DNA of 42,654 bases. It comes from Bradyrhizobium sp. CSA112. Lineage in GTDB: Bacteria > Pseudomonadota > Alphaproteobacteria > Rhizobiales > Xanthobacteraceae. Positions 22,234 to 32,181 of this stretch are shown one piece after another. Under the pieces are notes generated by a model. That model was given only the letters and a program-made list of their open reading frames with translations, had not been told where the DNA came from and ran no database searches. A program made the position numbers and the translations under genes. Within the stretch, counting starts at the first letter, position 1, and each line of letters begins with the position of its first letter. The DNA lies in contig NZ_JAACFS010000048.1 in the NCBI RefSeq assembly GCF_029051645.1, positions 1 through 42,654 of the forward strand. Reading direction: 5' to 3'.

Positions 22234-22833
22234 TCAGCGCTTGCGATACACCCAGACCCGGGCGGGCGGAAGGTTCATCCAGATCCGCTCGGAAGCTTCT
22301 GTGGACACGCCCGGCAGGGATTTCGGGATCGGCGGCGCCACCGAATAGGTGAACTGCACGAAGGGCGCCCCCGGCGCCAGCGCCATGAAGGCGTCGCGGA
22401 TCAGCTTCAGCCGCGTCAGCATCGGTTTGGTGACCAGCGGCAGGCCGGAGACCACGGCGGACGCCGGCGCGTCCAGCACGTCCTTGAGCGAGGAGCGTAG
22501 CGCGTAGGCGTCGCCCTGCACCACCTTGGCCTGCGGATAACGGTCGCGCAGCAGTGCGCAGAAGCCCGGATTATACTCGACCAGCACGAGCCGCTTTTGA
22601 TCGACGCCATGTTCGATCAATGCATTGGTGATCGCACCGGTCCCGGGCCCAAGTTCGACGACCGGTCCTTGCGCTTTGACGTCGACATATTCCGCCATGG
22701 TCCGGGCAAGCAGCTTGCTCGACGGCATCACCGCGCCCATGTGCAGCGGCTTTTCAATCCATGAACGAAGGAAGCGGACCTCATCGTCGAGACGAGGCTT
22801 CTTCAACGCACGCACGGACGATTGCAAAGGCAT
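22234..22833 (-). CDS. pmtA: Phospholipid N-methyltransferase
   Basis: A 199-residue SAM-dependent methyltransferase. The SAM-binding motif is VVELGPGTGAITNALI (about 58-73), with GAVMPSSKLLARTMAEY just before it, as in rhizobial PmtA. The length matches the short Bradyrhizobium-type enzyme. It methylates phosphatidylethanolamine at the membrane surface toward phosphatidylcholine, a lipid needed for rhizobium-host interaction. VSGLPLVTKPMLTRL is the second substrate-side motif. A KsgA-like rRNA methyltransferase was considered, but the short length and the MPSS motif argue against it. Confidence 0.82.
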   Translation of the reverse strand: MPLQSSVRALKKPRLDDEVRFLRSWIEKPLHMGAVMPSSKLLARTMAEYVDVKAQGPVVELGPGTGAITNALIEHGVDQKRLVLVEYNPGFCALLRDRYPQAKVVQGDAYALRSSLKDVLDAPASAVVSGLPLVTKPMLTRLKLIRDAFMALAPGAPFVQFTYSVAPPIPKSLPGVSTEASERIWMNLPPARVWVYRKR

Positions 22834-23044
22834 GTCGCTACCAGGCGGGACCCCGCAACAAAGCGGGGGATGTCAGAAAACAGTCATAAACACGTATAGG
22901 TCGACGGGGGTACGGTCAAGCCAAACGGTAACGTGCTAGGTCCGCCAAAGTGCCCGCGATCCGGCGATAAGATCCTGTGCAAGCTGAATGAATCATGACT
23001 GCGGGGCGAGAACTGCACTTCGCCCAGCTCGCGTTCGCGCGCGG

Positions 23045-24175
23045 TCAGGAGCCCGCGCGGCTGCCGAAGAAATCCTTGACCTTGGTGAAGAAGCCCGCCG
23101 CTTCCGGCTGGGTGGCGCCGGACGACAATTTTTCGAACTCGGCGAGCAGTTCCTGCTGCTTCTTGGTCAGATTCTGAGGCGTTTCGACCATGACCTGGAC
23201 ATACATGTCGCCGGTCTGGCGCGAGCGGAGCACCGGCATGCCCTTTGATGCAATGCGGAAACGGCGGCCGGACTGTGTCCCGGCCGGCACTTTCACCTTG
23301 GTCTTGCCCTTGTCGATGGTCGGAACCTCGAATTCACCGCCGAGCGCGGCCGCGACCATCGAGATTGGAACCCGGCAATGCAGATCGGCGCCGTCGCGCT
23401 GGAAGAACTCGTGGGTGGCCAGCGACAGGAAAATATAGAGATCGCCGGGCGGCCCGCCGCGGACGCCGGCCTCGCCTTCGCCGGCAAGGCGGATGCGGGT
23501 GCCGTCCTCGACACCCTGGGGGATGTTGACCGACAGCGTGCGGTCGCGCGTCATCCGACCCGAGCCTGAGCAGTTCGGGCAGGCGTCCTCGATCATCTGG
23601 CCGCGGCCCTGGCAGCCGGGGCAGGTCCGCTCCAGCGTGAAGAAGCCCTGAGCCTGACGCACGCGGCCGGCGCCGCCGCACATCGAGCAGGTCTTCGGCT
23701 TGGTGCCGGCCTTGGCGCCGGTGCCCGAACAGGGTTCGCAGGTGACCGAGACCGGAATCTCGATTTGCGCGGTCTTGCCCTGGAAGGCTTCCTCCAGCGT
23801 GATTTCCATATTGTAGCGCAGGTCGGCGCCGCGCTCGCGTCCACCGCTGCGCCGCTGCCCGGCCATGCCGAACAGGTCTTCGAAAATATCGGAGAATGAC
23901 GAGGCGAAGCCGGCGCCGAAACCAGGACCGCCGCCGCCCATGCCCTGCTCGAACGCGGCATGGCCGTAGCGATCATAGGCGGCGCGCTTCTCGCCGTCTT
24001 TCAGGACCTCGTAGGCTTCGTTGATTTCCTTGAACTTCATTTCGCTGGTGGCGTCGCCCGGATTCTTGTCCGGATGCCATTTCATCGCCAGCTTGCGGAA
24101 GGCCGACTTGAGCTTGGACTCGTCTGCGTTCCGATCGACTTCCAGGGTTTCGTAATAACAGCGCTTGGTGGACAT
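23045..24175 (-). CDS. dnaJ: Chaperone DnaJ
   Basis: A 376-residue type I Hsp40. The J domain (residues 1-75) has the essential HPD in KWHPDKNPGD. A Gly/Phe-rich region (GMGGGGPGFGAGFASSF) and FEDLFG follow. Four zinc-binding CxxCxGxG repeats come next (CEPCSGTG, CSMCGGAG, CPGCQGRG, CPNCSGSG), then the substrate-binding C-terminal domains (VNIPQGVEDGTRIRLAGEGEAG). It stimulates DnaK ATPase and delivers unfolded protein. It follows dnaK on the same strand with 134 bases between, and probably shares the dnaK heat-shock promoter. Confidence 0.98.
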   Translation of the reverse strand: MSTKRCYYETLEVDRNADESKLKSAFRKLAMKWHPDKNPGDATSEMKFKEINEAYEVLKDGEKRAAYDRYGHAAFEQGMGGGGPGFGAGFASSFSDIFEDLFGMAGQRRSGGRERGADLRYNMEITLEEAFQGKTAQIEIPVSVTCEPCSGTGAKAGTKPKTCSMCGGAGRVRQAQGFFTLERTCPGCQGRGQMIEDACPNCSGSGRMTRDRTLSVNIPQGVEDGTRIRLAGEGEAGVRGGPPGDLYIFLSLATHEFFQRDGADLHCRVPISMVAAALGGEFEVPTIDKGKTKVKVPAGTQSGRRFRIASKGMPVLRSRQTGDMYVQVMVETPQNLTKKQQELLAEFEKLSSGATQPEAAGFFTKVKDFFGSRAGS

Positions 24176-24243
24176 CAGTCAGACCCGCCCGAACTTCACG
24201 CCGAAGGCGCGCACCAAAGATGCAGCCTTCAACTTAAAGAAAA

Positions 24244-24295
24244 ATGACCCCCACCCATCGAACGCAAGCCGCGCGCTCTTTTGGATGAGGGTCAT
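24244..24295. other. Inverted repeat in the dnaK-dnaJ gap
   Basis: ATGACCC (24244-24250) and GGGTCAT (24289-24295) are perfect 7-base inverted arms that would form a stem with a 38-base loop in the dnaK-dnaJ mRNA. It could attenuate or process the transcript, but there is no T-tract and the loop is long. Confidence 0.35.
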
Positions 24296-24309
24296 GACCG
24301 AAAGCCCGC

Positions 24310-26211
<1,902 letters not shown>

Positions 26212-26312
26212 GGTCCTCATATCCTTCTTTTGCGGCAGGTTGGCCGGGCCCTGGACGGCGCACCTAACCGAACCCCCAACGTTCAAATACTCGCGATATT
26301 GCGACGGTGAGC

Positions 26313-26343
26313 CTCATATAGGAGGGGGGGTCGGGCCCGCAAG
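26313..26343 (-). promoter_or_regulatory. RpoH (sigma-32) heat-shock promoter of dnaK
   Basis: Read on the minus strand, CTTG (26340-26343), 17 bases, then CCTATATGAG (26313-26322) matches the alphaproteobacterial RpoH consensus CTTG-N17-CYTATnTnnG at every fixed position. It would give a leader of roughly 95 bases before the dnaK start. Confidence 0.85.
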
Positions 26344-26758
26344 GACCGAACGTAACGTTAGGGCCTGAAAAGGCTGACGTTTGAAAGATTGTGCCAGCCC
26401 GGGGCGGGGGCGCATCAGTGCCTCAAGCGGCGTTAAGAAATCGGCAAGGCCACTGAGCGTTAGCGGCGCCGAAACGTTGCGCAGCGATGCGGCATCGGGG
26501 CGGGACGCGGTATTTCGCCGCTGGAAGCGCCTCAAAAAAGAGCCCGGATACCGGGCAGAATCCTGCAAAAAAGCTGCCATATCGGAGCGTAACGGTGGAA
26601 CGGACGCCTACCCTGCCCTGTTGCAGGGACATCAAAACCGCTAAAAGCGGGCCGAATGGAACGACCCTGTCGTGCCCCGAGGCCCAAGATTCCACTACAA
26701 GATTCCATTGGCACCGTCCGACCATAAACGGCCTCCATGCAAACCCGGTAGATCCTCC
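26344..26758. other. 415-base gap upstream of dnaK, no protein gene seen
   Basis: This gap separates the divergent dnaK and the secreted-protein gene at 26759. It holds a minus-strand terminator-like hairpin (26534-26556), a short CCCTG-TTG-CAGGG hairpin (26616-26628) and a direct repeat CAAGATTCCA (26685-26694 and 26698-26707). Reading frames across it lack ribosome sites and protein-like composition. A small RNA gene is possible. Confidence 0.5.
26534..26556 (-). terminator. Rho-independent terminator on the minus strand, with no upstream gene
   Basis: On the minus strand GCCCGG, three bases, CCGGGC is followed after two bases by six T residues (the A-run at 26534-26539). This is a good intrinsic terminator for transcription heading toward dnaK. 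No protein gene lies upstream on that strand, so it may end a small RNA or shield the dnaK promoter from antisense transcription. Confidence 0.75.
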
Positions 26759-27712
26759 ATGACGCCCATTCGATACTTCGCTGCGGTTGCCCTGATCGTT
26801 GCCGCCATATCTTCTGCCTTTGCCGCTTCCGCGTTCGCCGCCGACCCGGTCTTCCCGCCCGGCGCCAGGGTCGGCATGACGCCGCTGGTCGGCCTCAACA
26901 AGGCCAGAACGTTCATAGGCTTCGAGACCGAGGACAAGGGCGTCAAGGTGCTGGTCACCGACCTGCCCGCCGAGGCCTATGGCGAGGTCGCCAACGCCTT
27001 CAAGGCCAACCCGGGTGGCACCGGCGGCATCAAGCCGGAGAGCATTGAGACCGCGGCGGGGCTGGCCTACTACACCGTCGAGAACGGCAAGGACGGCGCC
27101 ACCAATGTGCGCCGCTATTCGATGATCCTGCCCGGCCCCACCTTCTCCGGCTATGTTGCCGTGCAGGTGCCGGAGAACGCCTCGAAGATCTACACCGACG
27201 ACGCCGTGCGCCAGATGTTCGCTTCCGCTGTGATCCGCACCGAGGTTCCGGTCGAGGAGCAGCTCGGGCTGATGCCGTTCAAGATCGGCGAGCTCTCGAG
27301 CTTCAAGAACATCCGCACGCTGGCGCCGGGCGCGGCCCTCATTCTCTCCGACAGCGACGAAAAGAGGGGATTTGAGATCGCGCCCTTCATGATCATCGGC
27401 CTGATCGGCTCGACCGCGGCCTCGCCCGACGATCGCGGCCGCTTTGCCCAGCAGATTGCGACCACGATTCCCGGCGTGCGCGACGGGCGAATCACGATGT
27501 CCGAGCCGGTCCGCATCGACGGCCAGCCCGGCTACGAGACGCGCATCGACGCCACCAGCGGCAAGGACAATACGCCCGTCACCATCGTGCAATGGCTGCG
27601 GTTCGGCTCCCAGACCTCGATGCGCATCATCGGCTCTTCACCGCGCGAGGAATGGACCAAGGCCTTTCCGCGCTTTCGCGCCGTCCGCGACGGAATTCAT
27701 CCGCGAACCTGA
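26759..27712 (+). CDS. Secreted protein of unknown function
   Basis: A 317-residue protein. Residues 1-30 form a clear signal peptide (MTPIRYFAAVALIVAAISSA, cleavage after AFA-AD), so it should be periplasmic or secreted. The mature part begins FPPGARVGMTPLVGL and contains an alternating beta-strand pattern with FIGFETEDKGVKVLVTDLP and TIPGVRDGRITMSEPVRIDG. I do not recognise a domain and see no catalytic motif or cysteines. The start at 26759 is chosen because the signal peptide begins there; upstream in-frame codons add unrelated sequence. The gene is divergent from dnaK and is followed 99 bases later by the nicotinamidase gene. Confidence 0.82.
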   Translation: MTPIRYFAAVALIVAAISSAFAASAFAADPVFPPGARVGMTPLVGLNKARTFIGFETEDKGVKVLVTDLPAEAYGEVANAFKANPGGTGGIKPESIETAAGLAYYTVENGKDGATNVRRYSMILPGPTFSGYVAVQVPENASKIYTDDAVRQMFASAVIRTEVPVEEQLGLMPFKIGELSSFKNIRTLAPGAALILSDSDEKRGFEIAPFMIIGLIGSTAASPDDRGRFAQQIATTIPGVRDGRITMSEPVRIDGQPGYETRIDATSGKDNTPVTIVQWLRFGSQTSMRIIGSSPREEWTKAFPRFRAVRDGIHPRT

Positions 27713-27811
27713 CTACCGAACCGGTACGGCGCGCCGTAATTTCGGGCTTTCGTTTGTACACCAATGGAACTAGCCTTTCCCCTGCCGGGTACTCATCAGG
27801 GGAGACGTGCT

Positions 27812-28525
27812 ATGCTTTCTCGCAGGCTGGTTCTGACAGGTCTCGGCGCGACATCGGTCGCTGCCCTCGCACCAGGAGGACTCATGGCCGCACCGATCAA
27901 GCCCGATGATGCGTCCGCGCTCATCGTCATCGACGTACAAAACTGTTTCCTTCCCGGCGGCAGCCTCGCGGTCAAGGACGGCGATCAGGTCGTTCCGATC
28001 ATCAACCGCATCGCCAAGGGCTTTGCCAATGTCGTGCTGACGCAGGACTGGCACACGCCGGGCCATGTCTCGTTCGCGACATCGCATTCCGGCAAGAAGC
28101 CGTTCGAAACCGTCAGCCTGCCCTACGGCAAGCAGGTGCTGTGGCCCGAGCACTGCGTGCAGGGCACCGAGGGCGCGGCACTGTCGAAAGATCTCTCGCT
28201 CCCGCAGGCCGGGCTCATCATCCGCAAGGGCTTTCACAAGGAGGTCGACAGCTATTCGGCCTTCACCGAGGCCGATGGCAAGACGACCACAGGGCTCGCC
28301 GCCTACCTGAAGGCGCGCAAGGTGAAGCGCCTGTTCCTGACCGGGCTCGCTACCGACTTCTGCGTGGCATGGAGCGCGCTCGACGCGCGCAAGGCGGGCT
28401 TTGAAACCTATGTGATCGAAGACGCCTGCCGCGGCATCGACACCGAGGGCTCGCTTGCAAAAGCCTGGGCAGACATGACCAAAGCCGGCGTCAAGCGCAT
28501 CCAGTCGAGCGACATCGCGGCATAA
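27812..28525 (+). CDS. pncA: Nicotinamidase/pyrazinamidase, possibly Tat-exported
   Basis: An isochorismatase-fold amidase converting nicotinamide to nicotinate in NAD salvage. Catalytic residues are Asp in IVIDVQNCF, Lys in IRKGFHKEVDSYSAF and Cys in LATDFCVAWSALDA. Metal ligands are in TQDWHTPGHVSF. From the ATG at 27812 (GGGGAGA 6 bases upstream) the protein is 237 residues and starts MLSRRLVLTGLGATSVAAL, a twin-arginine-like signal. A second ATG at 27884, 4 bases after a perfect AGGAGG, would give a 213-residue cytoplasmic form of normal PncA length. Both starts look usable. The AraC-type gene begins 25 bases downstream. Confidence 0.92.
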   Translation: MLSRRLVLTGLGATSVAALAPGGLMAAPIKPDDASALIVIDVQNCFLPGGSLAVKDGDQVVPIINRIAKGFANVVLTQDWHTPGHVSFATSHSGKKPFETVSLPYGKQVLWPEHCVQGTEGAALSKDLSLPQAGLIIRKGFHKEVDSYSAFTEADGKTTTGLAAYLKARKVKRLFLTGLATDFCVAWSALDARKAGFETYVIEDACRGIDTEGSLAKAWADMTKAGVKRIQSSDIAA

Positions 28526-28550
28526 CGCGCGTTGTCCTCGGAGGCCAGGA

Positions 28551-29402
28551 ATGTCCGGTCCGGCGGCACCGTTCGCGTTTGAGATGATCCGTCGCGCGCC
28601 GTCGCAGCGCACGGCAGGCCTGATCTCGGGCATAACCGGGTATCGCGAAACGGCGCGCGGCCGGTTTTTCCAGCGCGAAACCGCAGGTCTGGTAGTGCCG
28701 CTGATCATCAGCTTCGGCACGCCGTTCCTGATCGCGCTCGGGCGCGCACCCGACATGGCGGACCGGCAGCCGAGTTTCGCCGCCGGGCTTTATGCCGGGC
28801 CTGTTCATATCGAATCCGACGGCGGCGCCGAATGCGTGCAGGTGGATTTCACGCCGCTCGGCGCCTACCGCTTCTTCGGCGGCGCCGTCGTCGATCTCGC
28901 CGCGCGCATGGTCGACATCGGCGACGTGCTTGGTCGCGAGAGCCGGCAACTGCGCGAGCGGCTTGGCGCGACACCTCGCTGGCAGGACCGCTTTGATCTG
29001 ATCGAGGATTTTGTAGCAGGCCGCGACAGCCATTTGCCCTCGCCCGAGATCGAATTCGCCTATCGCCGGCTGGCACGCAGCGCGGGCGGCGCGCGGATCG
29101 CCGCGCTCGCAAGTGAGATTGGCTGGAGCCGCAAGCACTTCGTGGATCGTTTCCGATCCGAACTCGGTCTCGCGCCGAAGCCGATCGCTCGCATGTTGCG
29201 CTTTCGTGAAGCCTGCCGGCTCGCGCGGACGGAAACCGCACGCGGCTGGGCTGCTATTGCGGCCGAAAGCGGTTATGCTGACCAAGCGCATCTCGTCCGC
29301 GAATTTTCTGCCTTGGCCGGCGAAACGCCGACGGCGTGGGCCCGGCGCCTTGCGCTGAACGATAGCCGCCTGACGCGACCGCTCGACGCGCTGGACGTCT
29401 AG
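28551..29402 (+). CDS. AraC-family transcriptional regulator
   Basis: A 283-residue regulator. The C-terminal region (about 175-270) has two helix-turn-helix motifs: IAALASEIGWSRKHFVDRFRS and WAAIAAESGYADQAHLVREF, followed by SALAGETPTAWARR, the AraC-type C-terminal signature. The N-terminal part (about 15-125) is beta-rich with no recognised ligand site; it carries GYRETARGRFFQRETAGLVV and VQVDFTPLGAYRFFGG, typical of DUF6597-type AraC sensors. GGAGG lies 6 bases before the ATG. It follows the nicotinamidase gene by 25 bases and may share its transcript. The target is unknown. Confidence 0.93.
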   Translation: MSGPAAPFAFEMIRRAPSQRTAGLISGITGYRETARGRFFQRETAGLVVPLIISFGTPFLIALGRAPDMADRQPSFAAGLYAGPVHIESDGGAECVQVDFTPLGAYRFFGGAVVDLAARMVDIGDVLGRESRQLRERLGATPRWQDRFDLIEDFVAGRDSHLPSPEIEFAYRRLARSAGGARIAALASEIGWSRKHFVDRFRSELGLAPKPIARMLRFREACRLARTETARGWAAIAAESGYADQAHLVREFSALAGETPTAWARRLALNDSRLTRPLDALDV

Positions 29403-29477
29403 AGCATGATCCGGAAAAATGGGTAGCGGTTTTCCCTCGCGACAAACGCGGAACGCGTTTGCGCGGAGATCATGCTC
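29402..29477. repeat. GAGCATGATC palindromic repeat
   Basis: GAGCATGATC (29402-29411) and GATCATGCTC (29468-29477) are 10-base perfect inverted arms starting at the stop codon of the AraC-type gene. The inner CCGGAAAAATGGG...GGTTTTCC pairs partly too. This is a familiar rhizobial RIME-like intergenic repeat and could act as a transcript end. Confidence 0.8.
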
Positions 29478-29570
29478 AGATAAATAGCTTCTTCCGGTAA
29501 CAAATCTTCAAGCCCGAGCTGACGCGTCTGTCGCATACTGGTGCAACAGCGATCAGCAGGGAGTTTTTCC

Positions 29571-30005
29571 GTGACCGAGCAAAGCAAGATCGAAGCGCCG
29601 CGCCTCTATCCGACGATGCGCTGTCGCGATGCCGAGGCCATGATCCGCTGGCTGAAGGACGTGGTTGGTTTCACCGAGTATGTCACCTACCGCAAGGAAG
29701 GCGCGGTGCAGCATGCCGAACTCGCCTACGGCTCCTCGCTGCTGATGCTCGGCCAGTGCGGCGACGACGAATACGGCAAGCTTGTCGGCGATATCGGCGG
29801 CCGCCGGACGGATTCGCTCTACGTCGCGGTCGACGACCCGGACGCCCTGCACGCCAGGGTCAAGGCGTCGGGCGCCAAAATCGAGATGGAGTTGCACAAC
29901 ACCAGTTATGGCAGTCGTGACTTCGCCTGCCGGGATCCGGAAGGCAATCTCTGGAGTTTTGGCACCTACTGGCCAAAGACGACCGAGAAACCACTGGAAG
30001 GGTAG
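29571..30005 (+). CDS. VOC-superfamily (glyoxalase-like) protein
   Basis: A 144-residue protein of the glyoxalase/bleomycin-resistance fold. LYPTMRCRDAEAMIRWLKDV at the start and CRDPEGNLWSFGTYWP at the end are the two typical paired beta-alpha-beta-beta-beta boundaries. The PhnB-like character is suggested by the YVAVDDPDALHARVKASGAKI stretch. The GTG start at 29571 follows AGGGAG by 7 bases; an upstream GTG at 29541 is less well placed. The substrate is not known; it could be a dioxygenase-like, lyase or drug-binding member. Confidence 0.88.
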   Translation: MTEQSKIEAPRLYPTMRCRDAEAMIRWLKDVVGFTEYVTYRKEGAVQHAELAYGSSLLMLGQCGDDEYGKLVGDIGGRRTDSLYVAVDDPDALHARVKASGAKIEMELHNTSYGSRDFACRDPEGNLWSFGTYWPKTTEKPLEG

Positions 30006-30021
30006 GCAACTCCGTCAGACC

Positions 30022-30062
30022 GTCATCTTGAGGAGCGCGCTTGCGCGCGTCTCAGGATGAGG
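30022..30062. repeat. CTCAGGATGAGG-type palindrome between convergent genes
   Basis: GCGCGC (30035-30040), TT, GCGCGC (30043-30048) forms a tight hairpin, flanked by CATCTTGAGG on one side and CTCAGGATGAGG (30051-30062) on the other. The outer arm also occurs at 126 and 11569. It sits between the 3' ends of the VOC gene and grpE and could stop transcription from both. Confidence 0.7.
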
Positions 30063-30080
30063 GGTTACCGTAAGCGCGGC

Positions 30081-30695
30081 CTACGCTGCGCTGTTCGGTT
30101 CGTTGTTGGCCGGCGCGGCCTTCGCGCCGCCCTTGGAGACGCCGACCAGCGCCGGGCGCAGCACGCGCTCGCCGATCATAAAGCCGGCCTGCACGACCTG
30201 GACCACCGTCCCCGAGGGAACGGACGGATCGGGCACTTCGTACATCGCCTGCTGGAAGTTCGGGTCGAACTTCTCGCCCGACGGATCGAACTTCCTGACG
30301 CCGTTCTTCTCCAGCGTGTTGAGCAGCGAACGCTCGGTCAGCTCGACGCCTTCGATGAAGGCCTTGATGCCGGGGTCGGCGGTCTCCCTGGCCTCGGCGG
30401 GAATCGCGTCCAGCGCGCGCTGCAGATTGTCGGCGATCTCCAGAATATCGCGCGCGAACCCGGTGATGCCGTACATCTTGGAGTCGGCAACCTCGCGCCT
30501 TGTGCGCTGGCGCAGGTTTTCCATTTCCGCCAGCGTGCGCAGCATCTTGTCACGCGCTTCGGCCAGTTCCCTGGTCAGTGCCTCATTCGATCCTTCCTCG
30601 GGGTCGTCGGGCATGATGTAGGGTTTTGAGACCACGGGCTCGCCGGTCTGGGCCGGATTTTCCACGTCGTCACTCGGCCGCTTGGGATCGGTCAT
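30081..30695 (-). CDS. grpE: Nucleotide exchange factor GrpE
   Basis: A 204-residue GrpE that releases ADP from DnaK. An acidic, disordered N-terminus precedes a long coiled coil (about 40-95, LTRELAEARDKMLRTLAEME) and NLRQRTRREV. The beta-wing C-terminal part has FDPNFQQAMYEVPDPSVPSGTVVQVVQAGF, then RVLRPALVGVSKG, the GrpE signature. AGAAGG precedes the ATG. It lies 202 bases downstream of hrcA on the same strand, with a clear gap, so it may have its own promoter as well as read-through from hrcA. Confidence 0.97.
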   Translation of the reverse strand: MTDPKRPSDDVENPAQTGEPVVSKPYIMPDDPEEGSNEALTRELAEARDKMLRTLAEMENLRQRTRREVADSKMYGITGFARDILEIADNLQRALDAIPAEARETADPGIKAFIEGVELTERSLLNTLEKNGVRKFDPSGEKFDPNFQQAMYEVPDPSVPSGTVVQVVQAGFMIGERVLRPALVGVSKGGAKAAPANNEPNSAA

Positions 30696-30897
30696 AAGAC
30701 TGCCTTCTCAAAAAACGCATCTGGTTGGATGGGGATTTGTTGCCGGGGATATCGTGCTTTAGTGGCCGAAAATCAAGCGTTCCATAGCGTTTTCGGGCGG
30801 AGCATGCCCTGGGACTGATCCCTAGGGTGGGGACCGGTTCGCGCGAAGAAAGCGCGTCAGAACAAGAAAATCCGGATTGGGGTCAATTTGGGGCCGC

Positions 30898-31986
30898 TTA
30901 GCCGCCCAGCATCCGGCTGACGATCCGGGCAGCGTAATCCACCGTCGGAATCACCCGGGCGTAGTTCAGCCGCGTCGGCCCGATCACGCCGAGAACGCCG
31001 ACGATGCGGCCCGATGCGTCGCTGTAGGGGGCGATGATGGTGGAAGAACCGGACAGCGAAAACAGCTTGTTCTCCGATCCGATGAAAATCCGCACGCCTT
31101 CGGCGCGCTCGGCCCGGCCCAACAGATCGATCACGCCGCGTTTGGTTTCGAGATCGTCGAACAGCGACTTGACGCGTTCGAGATCTTCCAGCGCGTGCAG
31201 GTCTTCGAGCAGGTTGGCGTGGCCGCGCACGATCAATTGCCGGTCCTCGTTTTCGCCGCCGGACCAGCTTGCGATGCCGGCCGCGATCACTTTCTGCGTC
31301 AGTTGATCGAGTTCGACGCGGCTTTGCGCCAGCGCAGTCTCGAGCTCGAGCCGCGCTTCGGCGAGCGTGCGGCCGCGAATCCGCGCATTGAGGAAATTGG
31401 TCGCTTCGGTCAGCGCGGAAGAGGGAACGCCGGGCGGCAGCGTCAGCACACGGTTTTCGACCTGTCCGTCTTCGCCGACCAGCACCACCAGCGCGCGCTC
31501 AGGTTCGAGGCGCACGAATTCGATGTGCTTCAGCCGCGAATTGGATTTGGCGGTCAGCACCACGGCAGCCGCCCGGGTCAAGCCGGACAGCCGCGTCAGG
31601 GCTTCGCCGAGCGCGGCCTCGACCGATTGCGCGCGACCGACGGACGCGAGCTGGTTCTGGATCGATTCCCGCTCGGGTTCGGTGAGATCGCCGACCTGCA
31701 TCAGAGCATCGACGAAAAAGCGCAGGCCGAGTTCGGTGGGAAGGCGGCCTGCCGAGGTATGCGGCGCGTAGATCAAGCCGAGCGCTTCGAGGTCCGACAT
31801 CACGTTGCGAACCGACGCCGGCGACAGCGGCACCGCGATCAGGCGCGAGACGTTGCGCGAGCCGACCGGTTCGCCGGTCGCGAGATAGCTCTCGACGATT
31901 TGACGAAAAATGTCGCGCGAGCGCTCGTTAAGCTGGGCAAGCCCGGCAGGCGGCGTGATCAGGCCAATCGGATCGTGGTGGGCCAC
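30898..31986 (-). CDS. hrcA: Heat-inducible transcriptional repressor HrcA
   Basis: A 362-residue repressor with an N-terminal winged helix (about 15-85, NERSRDIFRQIVESYLATGE and SPASVRNVMSDLEALGLI, PHTSAGRLPTELGLRFFVD). The rest is a GAF-like dimerisation domain. The GTG start at 31986 has AGGGAG 8 bases upstream and gives the expected length. HrcA binds CIRCE elements (TTAGCACTC-N9-GAGTGCTAA) upstream of groESL. None is visible in this window, so its targets lie elsewhere. It is divergent from rph. Confidence 0.97.
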   Translation of the reverse strand: MAHHDPIGLITPPAGLAQLNERSRDIFRQIVESYLATGEPVGSRNVSRLIAVPLSPASVRNVMSDLEALGLIYAPHTSAGRLPTELGLRFFVDALMQVGDLTEPERESIQNQLASVGRAQSVEAALGEALTRLSGLTRAAAVVLTAKSNSRLKHIEFVRLEPERALVVLVGEDGQVENRVLTLPPGVPSSALTEATNFLNARIRGRTLAEARLELETALAQSRVELDQLTQKVIAAGIASWSGGENEDRQLIVRGHANLLEDLHALEDLERVKSLFDDLETKRGVIDLLGRAERAEGVRIFIGSENKLFSLSGSSTIIAPYSDASGRIVGVLGVIGPTRLNYARVIPTVDYAARIVSRMLGG

Positions 31987-32181
31987 TGTTAACTCCCTGA
32001 TACCCCCTAATTTGTCGTTCCGGCGGGGCGATGACAAGCGTCCCTTTCTTCATGGTGTTTTCGAGCGAGGAAACCGCGTCAAAACATCACGAAATCGCGG
32101 CCAAAAACCCTTGCCGCTACGCACGCCCCCACTTACAAGCACCGCAAACGCGTTTTCGCTCGATTTTCGAAAGGATTCCCC

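Noticed and set aside
26423..27592. 389-codon minus-strand frame covering the dnaK upstream gap and the secreted-protein gene
   Set aside because: It runs through a terminator hairpin and lies opposite a gene with a clear signal peptide. Its product resembles no protein.
30696..30897. RpoH-type promoter upstream of grpE
   Set aside because: A CTTG is present on the minus strand, but at 17 bases it is followed by CACGATATCC, which does not fit CYTATnTnnG well enough to call.
31987..32181. CIRCE element upstream of hrcA
   Set aside because: TTAGCACTC-N9-GAGTGCTAA was looked for in the hrcA-rph gap and upstream of dnaK and grpE, and was not found.
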